NCBI RefSeq assembly: GCF_001424945.1 | Contig: NZ_LMCW01000056.1 | Span: 62,001-126,000, forward strand | Direction of reading: 5' to 3' | Length of the DNA: 64,000 bases | Source: Rhizobium sp. Root1203 | GTDB taxonomy: Bacteria > Pseudomonadota > Alphaproteobacteria > Rhizobiales > Rhizobiaceae | In this document: positions 52,229-61,043 of the stretch, piece by piece | How the letters are laid out: each line of letters begins with the position of its first letter | How positions within the stretch are numbered: position 1 is the stretch's first letter | Made by a program: the position numbers and the translations under genes | Notes under the pieces: model-generated | Seen by the model: only the letters and a program-made list of their open reading frames with translations | The model's database searches: none | What the model was told of the DNA's origin: nothing

Positions 52229-53782
52229 ATGCTCGGTGAGCGTCTTCCGCCGCGCCTGTCGCCGCTCGCCAGCGAGCTCGGCTTTCGTGCATACTACGGC
52301 GATATCCACAATCATTGTGACCTTTCGTATGGTCACGGACGGTTTGAAGATGCTTTGGTACGATCACGCCGGCAGCTTGACTTCGTATCTGTCACGCTGC
52401 ACGCTTTCTGGCCGGACATGCCGGTCGACGATCCGCGTGTTGCCCATATTGTCGACTTTCACGTGAAGGGCTTTGCCAAGCTTGAGAAGACCTGGCCGGA
52501 GCATTTTCGCCAGATCGAGGCATTCGACGATCCTGGGAGCTTCACCGTTTTCCCTGGCTACGAGATCCATTCCTTCGCGCATGGCGACTACACCATTGTC
52601 TACCGGGATCTCGACCAGCGACAATTGATCGAAGCCGACACGCCGGGCTGTCTGCATGAGCGGCTCCGATCCGCCTATGGATCGCGCGCGATGGCCTTTC
52701 CCCACCACATCGGCTACCGTCTGGGTGCCCGCGGCATCAATTGGGGCAGTTTCAACGAGGACCTGTCGCCGGTTCTGGAGATCGTCTCCATGCACGGATG
52801 CTCCGAGACGTCGATGGTGGACCGGCCGTTTCTGCATTCAATGGGGCCAAGCGACGGCCATTCGACAGCGCGACACGGATTGAATCAAGGGCACATCTTC
52901 GGCTTCCTCGGCAACACCGACCATCACAGCGCGTACCCCGGTTCTTACGGTCACGGCCGCTCGGCGGTATACGCGGCGGAAAACGACCGGACAGCGCTTT
53001 GGGATGCAATCGGCAAGCGTCGGACGAATGCGCTGACCGGCGACAACACGCATCTCTTCACGGCCATCGGCGACATCGCCCAGGGCGGAACAGTATCGCC
53101 CTCGTCCAATGCGAGGCTGGATATCGAGGCCGTGGGCGGCAGCTTTATCGACTTCATAGATGTCATTAGAAGCGGCCGTATCGTCTCGCGCGTCACGCCG
53201 GATCTGCACCAGAGCCCTATCGCCACTGATACAGACGGAATGATCGAAACGATCTTCGTCATCGAGTTGGGCTGGGGCGCGCGCGGCACGGTCCATGATT
53301 GGAAGGGATCGATCAGCCTCTCGGGCGGGGAGATCCTGGCAGTCGAGCCACGTTTGCGCGGCGCGGAAATCGTCTCCCCACTCGAAGGCAGCGATCTCGC
53401 ACGCGACCGGGATTCGGTGGAGCTGGACGGAAACGTCATCGATTTCGAAATCCAGTCGAGCGCCAATCCCAACAACTCGACAGTGGCGACGCAAGCGATT
53501 GCAGCGCGGGTTCGGATACGCCCGGATTCGACGTTCCACGCCGTGTTCAATGGAAAGGCAGTCGATGTGAGCGCCTCCCGATTGCTGGAGAGTGCGCTTT
53601 CAGGAAATCTCGGTCCGATCGACAGCCCAGCATACCGTTTCCATCCGCTGCCGCTGCCGCACCAATGGCAGTGGCGCGGTCACGTCGACTTGAACGATCT
53701 CAAGTCAGGCGAATGGCTCTACGTCCGCATGCGTCAGTCAAACGGTCAATGGAGCTGGGCAAGCCCGATCTTCTGCAGGTGA
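52229..53782 (+). CDS. PHP/DUF3604-like metal-dependent hydrolase
   Basis: 517 residues. The N-terminal YYGDIHNHCDLSYGHG places His27 and His29 in the metal-binding HxH of PHP-type phosphoesterases and DUF3604 proteins; other candidate metal ligands are in GYEIHS, FPHHIGY, GNTDHHSAYPG and TGDNTHLF. The C-terminal 150 residues look like a beta-rich domain (for example WQWRGHVDLNDLKSGEW). Substrate class is unknown: DUF3604 has no well-established function that I can cite. There is no leader, so it is cytoplasmic. It leads the operon that encodes a binding protein, two permeases, a sulfatase and an ATPase. Confidence 0.75.
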   Translation: MLGERLPPRLSPLASELGFRAYYGDIHNHCDLSYGHGRFEDALVRSRRQLDFVSVTLHAFWPDMPVDDPRVAHIVDFHVKGFAKLEKTWPEHFRQIEAFDDPGSFTVFPGYEIHSFAHGDYTIVYRDLDQRQLIEADTPGCLHERLRSAYGSRAMAFPHHIGYRLGARGINWGSFNEDLSPVLEIVSMHGCSETSMVDRPFLHSMGPSDGHSTARHGLNQGHIFGFLGNTDHHSAYPGSYGHGRSAVYAAENDRTALWDAIGKRRTNALTGDNTHLFTAIGDIAQGGTVSPSSNARLDIEAVGGSFIDFIDVIRSGRIVSRVTPDLHQSPIATDTDGMIETIFVIELGWGARGTVHDWKGSISLSGGEILAVEPRLRGAEIVSPLEGSDLARDRDSVELDGNVIDFEIQSSANPNNSTVATQAIAARVRIRPDSTFHAVFNGKAVDVSASRLLESALSGNLGPIDSPAYRFHPLPLPHQWQWRGHVDLNDLKSGEWLYVRMRQSNGQWSWASPIFCR

Positions 53783-53838
53783 GCGCCACCGACGAATAAC
53801 TCAACGGTTCGATCGAATTATAAAGGGAGAGCAAAGCA

Positions 53839-55197
53839 ATGAGATCAAATTTCGAATATCGCAGACGCAGTGTCCTGAAGGGTATGGGAGCTGCGGGGCT
53901 CGGTGCGGCCGCGATGGCTGCAGGAATGCGTCCACTGTATGCATCCTCGGTTTCACCGATCACAATCGTCGTCAATCAATCGCCCTGGTTCGAGAGCTTC
54001 CGCAAGACCGTCGAACTCTACGAGACAGAAACCGGCAACAAGGTGGAACTCGACGTCAATCCGTTCGCGGGCTCGCTCGAGAAGCAGCGCAACTCGGTGC
54101 GCGCCAGCAGCGGCCAGTACGATCTGCTGATCATGAACTCGGGCTGGTTCACGGAAATGTATGCCGGCGGCTTCGTCGAAGCGATTACCGACATCGATCC
54201 GGGCTTCAAGCTGGATCCGGAGGTCTATACGCTCGGCAACACCATCTACTACAATGCGGACAAGAAAAGCCTCACGCCCGACGGCAAGCTGATGTCCATG
54301 CCGGTCTCGCCGCTAATTCCGATGCTTTACTATCGAGGCGACCTCTACAAGGAAAAGGGCCTGAAAGCGCCGGAGACGTTCGCGGAACTGGAAGCGAATG
54401 CCCGCGCCTTGCATTCGCCGCCAGGTATGTACGGCATTGTCCAACGCGGTGCACGCGGCCCTCACACGGTTGCCTACGACTTCTATCCGTATCTCTTCGG
54501 ACATGGCGGCAACATCTTCAAGGATCAGGCGGCCGGCGACTATACGGTCATGATCAACAATGCCGAGGGCCTCGAGGCACTCGAATACTATGTGCGCCTT
54601 GCCAAGGAGGCGGGCCACCCGAAGACGGCGGCTCTCGATCAGGCAGAGGTGATCCAGAACATGGTGACCGGGCATGCGGGCCACATCATGATGGTCATTG
54701 CGGCATGGTCGCAGATGGACGACCCGGCCAAGTCGGCAGTCGTCGACAAGATCGAATGGGCACCGCCGCCATCGCTGCCGGGTCTTCCTACGGCACCGGC
54801 GCTGGGGCACTGGCTCGCGGGCATTTCGAAGAACGTTCCGGACGATCGCAAGCGCGGCGCGGTCGAATTCCTGCGTTGGTTCCAGACCAAGCAGGCGCAA
54901 CTGGCGACTGCCCAGGCGGGTGGTATCCCGATCCATGCCGCAGTCTACAACGAGCCGATCGCCGACGAGCATCGCTATCGCTGGATGAAGCCCCTTGCGA
55001 AAGCCTTGCCCCACGCGGTCAACCCCTATCAGTTCCCGGAGGCGAGCGAGGTCATCGCGGTGCTGGAGCTCGGTCTGAACAGGGCTGTCGCCGGCGAGGT
55101 TGCACCTGCTGACTCACTGAACGGAATGGCCAAGGAAATCGAGACGGTCATGGCAGGCTACAAGTACAAAACCGGCGCTCTGCAGCCGTTGCGCTGA
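53839..55197 (+). CDS. ABC transporter solute-binding protein family 1, Tat-exported
   Basis: 452 residues. The leader has a twin-arginine motif (YRRRSVLKGMGAAG), so it is probably exported folded by Tat. The mature part is a family 1 solute-binding protein of the sugar type: VSPITIVVNQSPWFESFRKT, SVRASSGQYDLLIMNSGWFT. Its permeases follow 118 bases downstream, after a large hairpin. Family 1 binding proteins usually bind oligosaccharides, glycerol phosphate or polyols. The ligand is unknown. Confidence 0.88.
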   Translation: MRSNFEYRRRSVLKGMGAAGLGAAAMAAGMRPLYASSVSPITIVVNQSPWFESFRKTVELYETETGNKVELDVNPFAGSLEKQRNSVRASSGQYDLLIMNSGWFTEMYAGGFVEAITDIDPGFKLDPEVYTLGNTIYYNADKKSLTPDGKLMSMPVSPLIPMLYYRGDLYKEKGLKAPETFAELEANARALHSPPGMYGIVQRGARGPHTVAYDFYPYLFGHGGNIFKDQAAGDYTVMINNAEGLEALEYYVRLAKEAGHPKTAALDQAEVIQNMVTGHAGHIMMVIAAWSQMDDPAKSAVVDKIEWAPPPSLPGLPTAPALGHWLAGISKNVPDDRKRGAVEFLRWFQTKQAQLATAQAGGIPIHAAVYNEPIADEHRYRWMKPLAKALPHAVNPYQFPEASEVIAVLELGLNRAVAGEVAPADSLNGMAKEIETVMAGYKYKTGALQPLR

Positions 55198-55264
55198 GGA
55201 GGGCATGCCCTGCGGTAGCGGTGCTGCGGCAATGCCCGCGCACCCTCGGCATGATCACTAACCT

Positions 55265-55293
55265 GTTCCGGCGGCTCGGCATGCCGCCGGAAC
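55265..55293 (+). promoter_or_regulatory. Perfect 11 bp hairpin between the binding-protein and permease genes
   Basis: GTTCCGGCGGC (55265-55275) and GCCGCCGGAAC (55283-55293) form an 11 bp perfect stem with a 7-base loop, 68 bases after the binding-protein stop. There is no T-run. Such intra-operon hairpins typically protect the abundant binding-protein mRNA and lower permease expression. Confidence 0.6.
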
Positions 55294-55315
55294 CGCGTTT
55301 GAAGAGGGATGTTGG

Positions 55316-56251
55316 ATGACCATTCATGAGCAATTGGGCGTGCAGACACTGGGCATCACGCCCCGAAAGGCCAGGCGACGCGATGACCAGCAACTTTGGC
55401 GGTGGCTGACGTTCGGTCCGGCGCTCGGCATGATGGTCGTTCTGAGCATCCTCCCACTCGCCAACCTCTTCCTTTCAAGTTTCCAGGACATTGCCTGGGT
55501 GAACGGCACTGCCGTGCGCACTGCGGCGGGGCTCCGTCACTACGCGGCGCTGCCCTCCGACGAGCTCTTCAGGGCCGGCCTGTCCAACACCTTCCTGTTC
55601 GCGTTCGGCGCCGTCGCCGGGCAGATGGTGCTCGGGTTCATGCTTGCATTGCTGTGCAGCGAGGTTACACGCGGCCGCGTGCTCTATCGCGCCATTTTCA
55701 TTCTTCCCATTCTTATCCCGGGCATCGTGATCGGCGCGATCTGGAAGCTGATGCTCAATTTCGACTTCGGGCTGGTCAACAAGAGTCTGTCGCTGTTCGG
55801 CCTTATGCCGCATGACTGGCTCGGCACGCCTGAGACCGCGCTTCTCTCGGTCATCGCGGTCGATATCTGGCACTGGACGCCATTCTGCTTTCTGCTTTTT
55901 CTGGCGGGGCTGGAGTCATTGCCGCAGGACGTCTTCGAGGCCACGAAAATGGACGGTGCGAGCCCGTGGCAGGAGCTTCGCTACGTGACGCTTCCGCTGA
56001 TGGTGCCGACGATCATCGTGACCTTTGCATTCCGCCTCGTGCTCGCCTTCAAGGTGTTCGACGAAGTGTACCTCCTGACGAGCGGCGGCCCCGGCACGTC
56101 AACCGAGGTGGTTAGCTTCACGCTCTACCAGAGGTTCTTCACGGAAGATCGCATCGGCTACGGATCCGCCATGTCGGTGGCCGTCATCTTCATCGTCTCG
56201 CTGATGCTGGTCGTCGCCCTGGCGACGCGACGTTCGGGAGCATCGTCATGA
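55316..56251 (+). CDS. Sugar ABC transporter permease (MalF-like)
   Basis: 311 residues with about six membrane segments. The conserved EAA loop is ATKMDGASPWQELRYVTLPLM, preceded by GLESLPQDVFE; the N-terminus is a polar extension of about 30 residues. It pairs with the permease encoded next; their genes overlap by 4 bases (ATGA). It belongs to the MalF/UgpA family and forms half of the channel for the Tat-exported binding protein. Confidence 0.9.
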   Translation: MTIHEQLGVQTLGITPRKARRRDDQQLWRWLTFGPALGMMVVLSILPLANLFLSSFQDIAWVNGTAVRTAAGLRHYAALPSDELFRAGLSNTFLFAFGAVAGQMVLGFMLALLCSEVTRGRVLYRAIFILPILIPGIVIGAIWKLMLNFDFGLVNKSLSLFGLMPHDWLGTPETALLSVIAVDIWHWTPFCFLLFLAGLESLPQDVFEATKMDGASPWQELRYVTLPLMVPTIIVTFAFRLVLAFKVFDEVYLLTSGGPGTSTEVVSFTLYQRFFTEDRIGYGSAMSVAVIFIVSLMLVVALATRRSGASS

Positions 56252-57081
56252 GCAGAAATCCTTCGAGTCCACGCGTGGCGCTGCTTCATCTCTCTCTCGC
56301 GGCGGCGGCCCTCGTCGTTATCGCTCCGGTCGTCTGGACCGTTGCGGCAGGTTTCCGCACCCAGATATCCCTCCTCATTGGCGATGTCCTCTTCACGCCC
56401 ATATGGAGCAACTTTGCGGAAGTGCTATTCTCGAAGACATCGGACTTCCTGCTCAACTATCGCAACTCGCTGATCGTCGGCGTCACGAGCACGGCAATCT
56501 GCCTGACTGTCGCCACCCTTGCGGCCTGGTCGCTCCACCGCATGCGGTGGCCGTCCTGGGTCGTTCATATCTTTTTGGCGTGGACCCTGATCTTTCACAT
56601 GATTCCGCCTGTCGCCCTTGCCGGAGCCTGGTTCTCCATGGCCCGCGCCGTTGGTCTCGACAACACGCTGACGGGCCTCATTCTGGCGCACGCAACGCTC
56701 AACCTGCCCATGGCTCTCTGGCTGATGGGCGTGTTCGTTCGCGATGTGCCTAAGGAACTCGAGGAGGCGGCGATCATGGACGGCGCGACAACCCCCATCC
56801 TGCTGCGCCATGTCGTGCTGCCGATCATCGCGCCCGGCCTTGCTGCCGCAGGTGTCCTGACGTTTGTCTTTTCGTGGAACGAATTCGCAGTGGCTCTGAC
56901 CCTCACGATGAAGCAGACGGCAACGGTTCCCGTCGCGATCGCCAAGTTCGCGCAGGACTTCGAGATACAATACACGCAGATGGCGGCCAGCGCCGCGCTG
57001 TCGATCCTGCCCGCTCTGGTGTTGCTGCTGATCGCGCAACGCTACATCGTCAGCGGGCTGACCCAAGGAGCCGTGAAGTGA
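56248..57081 (+). CDS. Sugar ABC transporter permease (MalG-like)
   Basis: 277 residues with about six membrane segments; the EAA loop reads EEAAIMDGATTPILLRHVVLP. The ATG at 56248 overlaps the upstream permease stop. It is the second half of the importer channel. The sulfatase gene follows after 46 bases. MalG/UgpE family. Confidence 0.9.
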   Translation: MSRNPSSPRVALLHLSLAAAALVVIAPVVWTVAAGFRTQISLLIGDVLFTPIWSNFAEVLFSKTSDFLLNYRNSLIVGVTSTAICLTVATLAAWSLHRMRWPSWVVHIFLAWTLIFHMIPPVALAGAWFSMARAVGLDNTLTGLILAHATLNLPMALWLMGVFVRDVPKELEEAAIMDGATTPILLRHVVLPIIAPGLAAAGVLTFVFSWNEFAVALTLTMKQTATVPVAIAKFAQDFEIQYTQMAASAALSILPALVLLLIAQRYIVSGLTQGAVK

Positions 57082-57127
57082 ACGGCTCCGTCTCGTCCCT
57101 TGAGAACAACGAAATCGGGAGACAAGC

Positions 57128-58684
57128 GTGAAAGCTGTTTTTGTCCTGTTCGATTCCCTCAACCGGCACCTCCTGGGTTGCTACGGCGGAACGCGGGTGC
57201 CGACGCCCAACTTCGACCGGCTGGCTGCGCGGAGCGTCACGTTCGACCGGCACTACGCAGGCAGCCTTCCCTGCATGCCCGCCCGCCGCGACATGCTGAC
57301 GGGGCGGCTGACGTTTCTCCACCGCAGCTGGGGCCCGCTTGAGCCGTTCGACAACGCCTTCCCGGAGATTCTCCACAAGGAAAAGGGGATTTACAGTCAC
57401 CTGATCACCGACCATTTTCATTATTGGGAAGATGGCGGCGCCACCTACCACAATCGCTACGATTCCTACGAATTCGTGCGTGGCCAGGAGGGTGATCGCT
57501 GGAAAGCGATGGTGCAGCCGCACTGGGAACGCCTGCGCGAAAAATACCATGCCCGGCAATTCGGGACCGGCCGGCGCTCCTATTTCGCCCAGAATATCGT
57601 CAATCGCGAATTCATCCGCGAGGAGAAGGATTTTCCATCGCTCCAGTGTTTCGCCAAGGGCTTCGAGTTCCTCGACCAGAACCGCGACGCCTCCGACTGG
57701 CTGCTGCAGATCGAAACCTTCGATCCGCACGAGCCGTTTCACGCACCCGAGCGTTTCAAGGAGCCCTACGAGACAGGATGGAAGGGGCCGGTGCGCGATT
57801 GGCCGCGTTACGGGCGCGTCGACGAGCTTCCCGAGGAATGTGAGGAACTGCGCGCCAACTACTACGCCGTGGTGGCGATGTGCGATCATCTTCTCGGCGA
57901 ACTCCTCGACTATTTCGATGAACACGACATGTGGAAGGACACGGCGCTCGTCGTCACGACAGATCACGGCTTTCTGCTCGGAGAACATGACTTCTGGGCA
58001 AAAAACCGCATGAACCTCTACGAGGAAGTCGCACATATTCCGTTGTTCATGCATGACCCGCGCCATCCCGAGAAAGCCGGAACGCGGTCGGAGTCGCTGA
58101 CCCAATCCATCGACATTGCGCCGACGTTCCTGGATTTTTTCGGGGTAATGCCCGCACCGGAGATGGAGGGCATCTCACTCTGCCGAATGGCTGCCGGTGA
58201 AACCTGCCGGCCCGCGGCGCTCTACGGATACTTCGGCGGGGCGGTAAACGTGACCGATGGACGCTACACCTACCATCGTTTCCCGCACGACCTGTCGACG
58301 CAGGAGCTTTACCAATACACGCTCATGCCGACGCATATCTTCTCACCCTTTTCACCGGACGAATTGGCGGCGGCGGGTATTTCGGAGCCGTTCGATTTCA
58401 CAAAGGGCGCCCGGGTGCTGAAGGTCCCGGTCACCGAGCGTTCGCCGATGTACAACAACTACGGTCCCGGCGCGCTGCTTGAATCCGAAACCCGGCTCTA
58501 CGATCTTGCAAGCGACCCCGGCCAGGAAAGCCCGCTATCCGACAGCGACGAGGAGGGCAGGCTGATCGGGTTGATGGCCGATCTCATGCGGGCCAACGGA
58601 GCTCCGCCCGAAGCTTTCGCCCGCCTCGGCATCCACGAAAAATCGGGGGCCGTAGTTCCTGCTGTCTCGGGTAGCCGGGCATAA
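57128..58684 (+). CDS. Type I sulfatase with CxPxR signature
   Basis: 518 residues of the alkaline phosphatase superfamily. The formylglycine signature is intact: Cys49 in PCMPARRDMLTG (CxPxR). Metal ligands include FDSLNRHLLG at the N-terminus, the TDHGFLLGEHDFW motif, and the SIDIAPTFLDFFGV region. Type I sulfatases hydrolyse sulfate esters and need conversion of the cysteine to formylglycine by a separate enzyme, which is not encoded here. There is no export leader, so it likely acts on imported substrate in the cytoplasm. It sits inside the importer operon, between the permease and ATPase genes. Confidence 0.9.
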   Translation: MKAVFVLFDSLNRHLLGCYGGTRVPTPNFDRLAARSVTFDRHYAGSLPCMPARRDMLTGRLTFLHRSWGPLEPFDNAFPEILHKEKGIYSHLITDHFHYWEDGGATYHNRYDSYEFVRGQEGDRWKAMVQPHWERLREKYHARQFGTGRRSYFAQNIVNREFIREEKDFPSLQCFAKGFEFLDQNRDASDWLLQIETFDPHEPFHAPERFKEPYETGWKGPVRDWPRYGRVDELPEECEELRANYYAVVAMCDHLLGELLDYFDEHDMWKDTALVVTTDHGFLLGEHDFWAKNRMNLYEEVAHIPLFMHDPRHPEKAGTRSESLTQSIDIAPTFLDFFGVMPAPEMEGISLCRMAAGETCRPAALYGYFGGAVNVTDGRYTYHRFPHDLSTQELYQYTLMPTHIFSPFSPDELAAAGISEPFDFTKGARVLKVPVTERSPMYNNYGPGALLESETRLYDLASDPGQESPLSDSDEEGRLIGLMADLMRANGAPPEAFARLGIHEKSGAVVPAVSGSRA

Positions 58685-58737
58685 CGCAGCGCTTGCAAGT
58701 CAAATACGATTGAAAAGACTGTCGGAGGAGAATGGCG

Positions 58738-59823
58738 ATGGCCCCGGTCACGATACAAGGCATCAAAAAAGTATATGGCACGGTCAAGGTCGTTCACGGG
58801 GTGAACATCGAGGTCGCCAATGGCGAATTCGTGGTTCTGGTTGGGCCGTCCGGTTGTGGAAAGTCGACCCTGCTGCGGATGGTCGCGGGCCTTGAAGGCA
58901 TCACGGAAGGCGAGATTCTCATCGGCGGCCGTGTCGTCAATTCGATCCCTCCAAAGGAGCGTGACGTCGCGATGGTATTCCAGAACTACGCGCTCTACCC
59001 GCACATGACGGTTGCCGAGAACATGGGATTTTCGCTGAAGCTCGCGGCGCGGCCGAAAGCCGATATTGACCGGCGTGTCGCGGGGGCGGCCAGCATTCTG
59101 GGCCTCGAAAAACTGCTCGATCGCCTGCCGAAGCAGCTATCCGGTGGCCAGCGGCAGCGTGTGGCAATGGGGCGCGCCATCGTTCGCGATCCCCAGGTCT
59201 TTCTGTTCGATGAACCGCTTTCGAACCTCGACGCGAAGCTGCGGGTGCAGATGCGCACCGAGATCAAGGCGCTCCACCAGCGCCTCGGCACCACGACGAT
59301 CTACGTCACGCACGACCAGGTGGAAGCGATGACGATGGCCGACAAGATCGTCGTCATGCGTGACGGAGTGGTCGAACAGATCGGCAGCCCCCTCGACCTC
59401 TACGATCGCCCTCAGAACGTCTTCGTAGCTGCCTTCATCGGCTCTCCAGCAATGAACATGCTCTCGGGCAGGCTCATCGACGGTGGATTTGCAGCCGCCG
59501 ATGGCGTTCGCTTCGCCTGCGACGCGCAGGGCCAGGCGCGAGAGGGCCAGAAGGTTGTTTTCGGCATTCGTCCTGAGCACATCGATCTTCACGAGGCTGG
59601 CGTCGAGGCAAGGGTGATCGTTGTCGAACAGACCGGTTCCGAGGTTCATGTGGCGACCCGCATCGGTGACAATGTGCTGAATTGCGTCTTCCGCGAGCGG
59701 ATATCGCTTCAGCCGGGCGAAACTATCAAGGTTCTTCCGCGTGCAGGCCACGGCCATCTGTTCGACGAGGCCAGCGGTCAGCGGTGCAACGCCCAGACGT
59801 CGAGGAAAGCGCTTGACTCGTAG
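58738..59823 (+). CDS. Sugar ABC transporter ATP-binding protein (UgpC/MalK-like)
   Basis: 361 residues. Walker A GPSGCGKST, signature LSGGQRQRVAMGRAI, Walker B VFLFDEPLSNLD and H-loop YVTHDQVEAM are intact; a C-terminal TOBE-type domain follows (residues about 235-355). It energises the MalF/MalG-like pair encoded upstream. The ATG at 58738 is preferred over 58732 because GGAGG then lies 9 bases upstream. With the sulfatase gene just before it, the operon imports and desulfates something. Confidence 0.92.
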   Translation: MAPVTIQGIKKVYGTVKVVHGVNIEVANGEFVVLVGPSGCGKSTLLRMVAGLEGITEGEILIGGRVVNSIPPKERDVAMVFQNYALYPHMTVAENMGFSLKLAARPKADIDRRVAGAASILGLEKLLDRLPKQLSGGQRQRVAMGRAIVRDPQVFLFDEPLSNLDAKLRVQMRTEIKALHQRLGTTTIYVTHDQVEAMTMADKIVVMRDGVVEQIGSPLDLYDRPQNVFVAAFIGSPAMNMLSGRLIDGGFAAADGVRFACDAQGQAREGQKVVFGIRPEHIDLHEAGVEARVIVVEQTGSEVHVATRIGDNVLNCVFRERISLQPGETIKVLPRAGHGHLFDEASGQRCNAQTSRKALDS

Positions 59824-59851
59824 CCGCTCCGCCGCCGTCGTGCCGCTTACG

Positions 59852-60877
59852 TCAGAGTTGAGCCGTTGATCCGGGTGCGTGCCCATAGCGCTTGCGGAAC
59901 GCGCTTGAAAAATATTGGCTGGAGTTGAAACCGCAGGAGAAAGCGATATCGGTGACGCTGCCGCGATCGGGCAAGCGCAGCATCGCCGCGGCTTGCTCAA
60001 GGCGCAGATGTTGAAGATACTGCACCGGGCTCATGTTGGTCAGGAGCTTGCAATAGTCCGCAAAGCGGGTCCTCGACAGACCGCATTCCTCGGCCATGAC
60101 GTCCAGCGTCCAGTTCTCAGCGGCGCTCATCGACAGCCGTCGGAGAAAGATCTCGACAGTGTGTTTCGATGTGGAAAGATCCGGATCAAGGGTCGGGGCC
60201 TGTTCCGTCATCCGGTCCAGCAGCCCGAGCATGATCGTGTTGATCGCGACCTTCAGGCGTGTTTCGCCGTTTTCCGGCGTGCGGTTCAGGAGGATTTGCG
60301 GAAGGCTCTCGAAGGCGGTGTTGAGTTCGCTGCCGCCGTCCCAGACGGGCTGGTTGTTCTGGGTCAGCAGTTCCCCAAGCCTGCGGGTTTCCTCCTGCGA
60401 GAACACCATCCATTCCGGCCATTGCCACACTTCACTGGGGCGCCTCAGTCCTGCATCGAGGATCAACCATAAGAGGCGGCTCGGCCCTACCGTTGGATCG
60501 CCGATCGAGTGAAGCTGCCATGGACGGATGACGATGAACTGGCCCTGCTCCAGCAGGTAGCTCTCGTCATCGACGACCAGCCGCAGGTTTCCGCGCGACA
60601 GATATGCGATCTTGAAACCCTCGTTGCAGTGGCGTTTCAGGCCCCAGTTCTGCGAAAACCTCGCGTCCCAGTACCCCGTCGTGCAGATGCCGGGCAGGCG
60701 GTCCCCAAGTGCAATGCCCGGATAGCTTCCACGCGTCCAGGCGTGGAGCTCTACCTCTCCTCGTTGCGCCGCCGTCTGCAGGTCACGGCAGTTGTCGGCA
60801 TACATCAGGGAACTCGGTTGGCGAAAAACCGAAGGCTTCATATCGCCGGGGCTATCGATTGCCGCGTGTTTATTCAT
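59852..60877 (-). CDS. AraC-family regulator with cupin-like domain
   Basis: 341 residues. The N-terminal domain is cupin-like (LVVDDESYLLEQGQFIVIRP, then WQLHSIGDPT), expected to bind a sugar-type effector. The C-terminal AraC domain has TLDVMAEECGLSRTRFADYC and VTDIAFSCGFNSSQYFSSAF. GGGAGG lies 7 bases before the ATG at 60877. It is transcribed leftward toward the sulfatase-ATPase operon and divergent from the isomerase gene, so it may control either. Operator site 3 lies just upstream of it. Confidence 0.9.
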   Translation of the reverse strand: MNKHAAIDSPGDMKPSVFRQPSSLMYADNCRDLQTAAQRGEVELHAWTRGSYPGIALGDRLPGICTTGYWDARFSQNWGLKRHCNEGFKIAYLSRGNLRLVVDDESYLLEQGQFIVIRPWQLHSIGDPTVGPSRLLWLILDAGLRRPSEVWQWPEWMVFSQEETRRLGELLTQNNQPVWDGGSELNTAFESLPQILLNRTPENGETRLKVAINTIMLGLLDRMTEQAPTLDPDLSTSKHTVEIFLRRLSMSAAENWTLDVMAEECGLSRTRFADYCKLLTNMSPVQYLQHLRLEQAAAMLRLPDRGSVTDIAFSCGFNSSQYFSSAFRKRYGHAPGSTAQL

Positions 60878-60911
60878 CGGTGCGCCTCCCAACGCTGAAA
60901 ATTTGATTAAG

Positions 60912-60930
60912 AAATTTACCAGTGTTCAAT
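60912..60930. promoter_or_regulatory. Candidate operator, site 3 of a shared motif
   Basis: AAATTTACCAGTGTTCAAT (60912-60930) contains ATTTACCAGT, the same ten bases seen at site 2 on the minus strand and one step from site 1 (ATTTACTGGT). It lies between the AraC regulator gene and the isomerase gene, so it may be an operator for either. The right half of the dyad is less complete than in sites 1 and 2. Confidence 0.4.
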
Positions 60931-61043
60931 GACGCAAGCAATCGCTTTTGAAATGGGCCAGAGTCATTCACGACGAACGACCGCTCCTTGGAGGAGAGGC
61001 GGCACGAAAGCCGTCCTGAGGGTTTGGTTTATGGGGGAATGCA

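Noticed and set aside
57050..58105. 351-codon minus-strand frame opposite the sulfatase gene
   Set aside because: The plus-strand sulfatase is intact with its signature; the antisense frame has no features.
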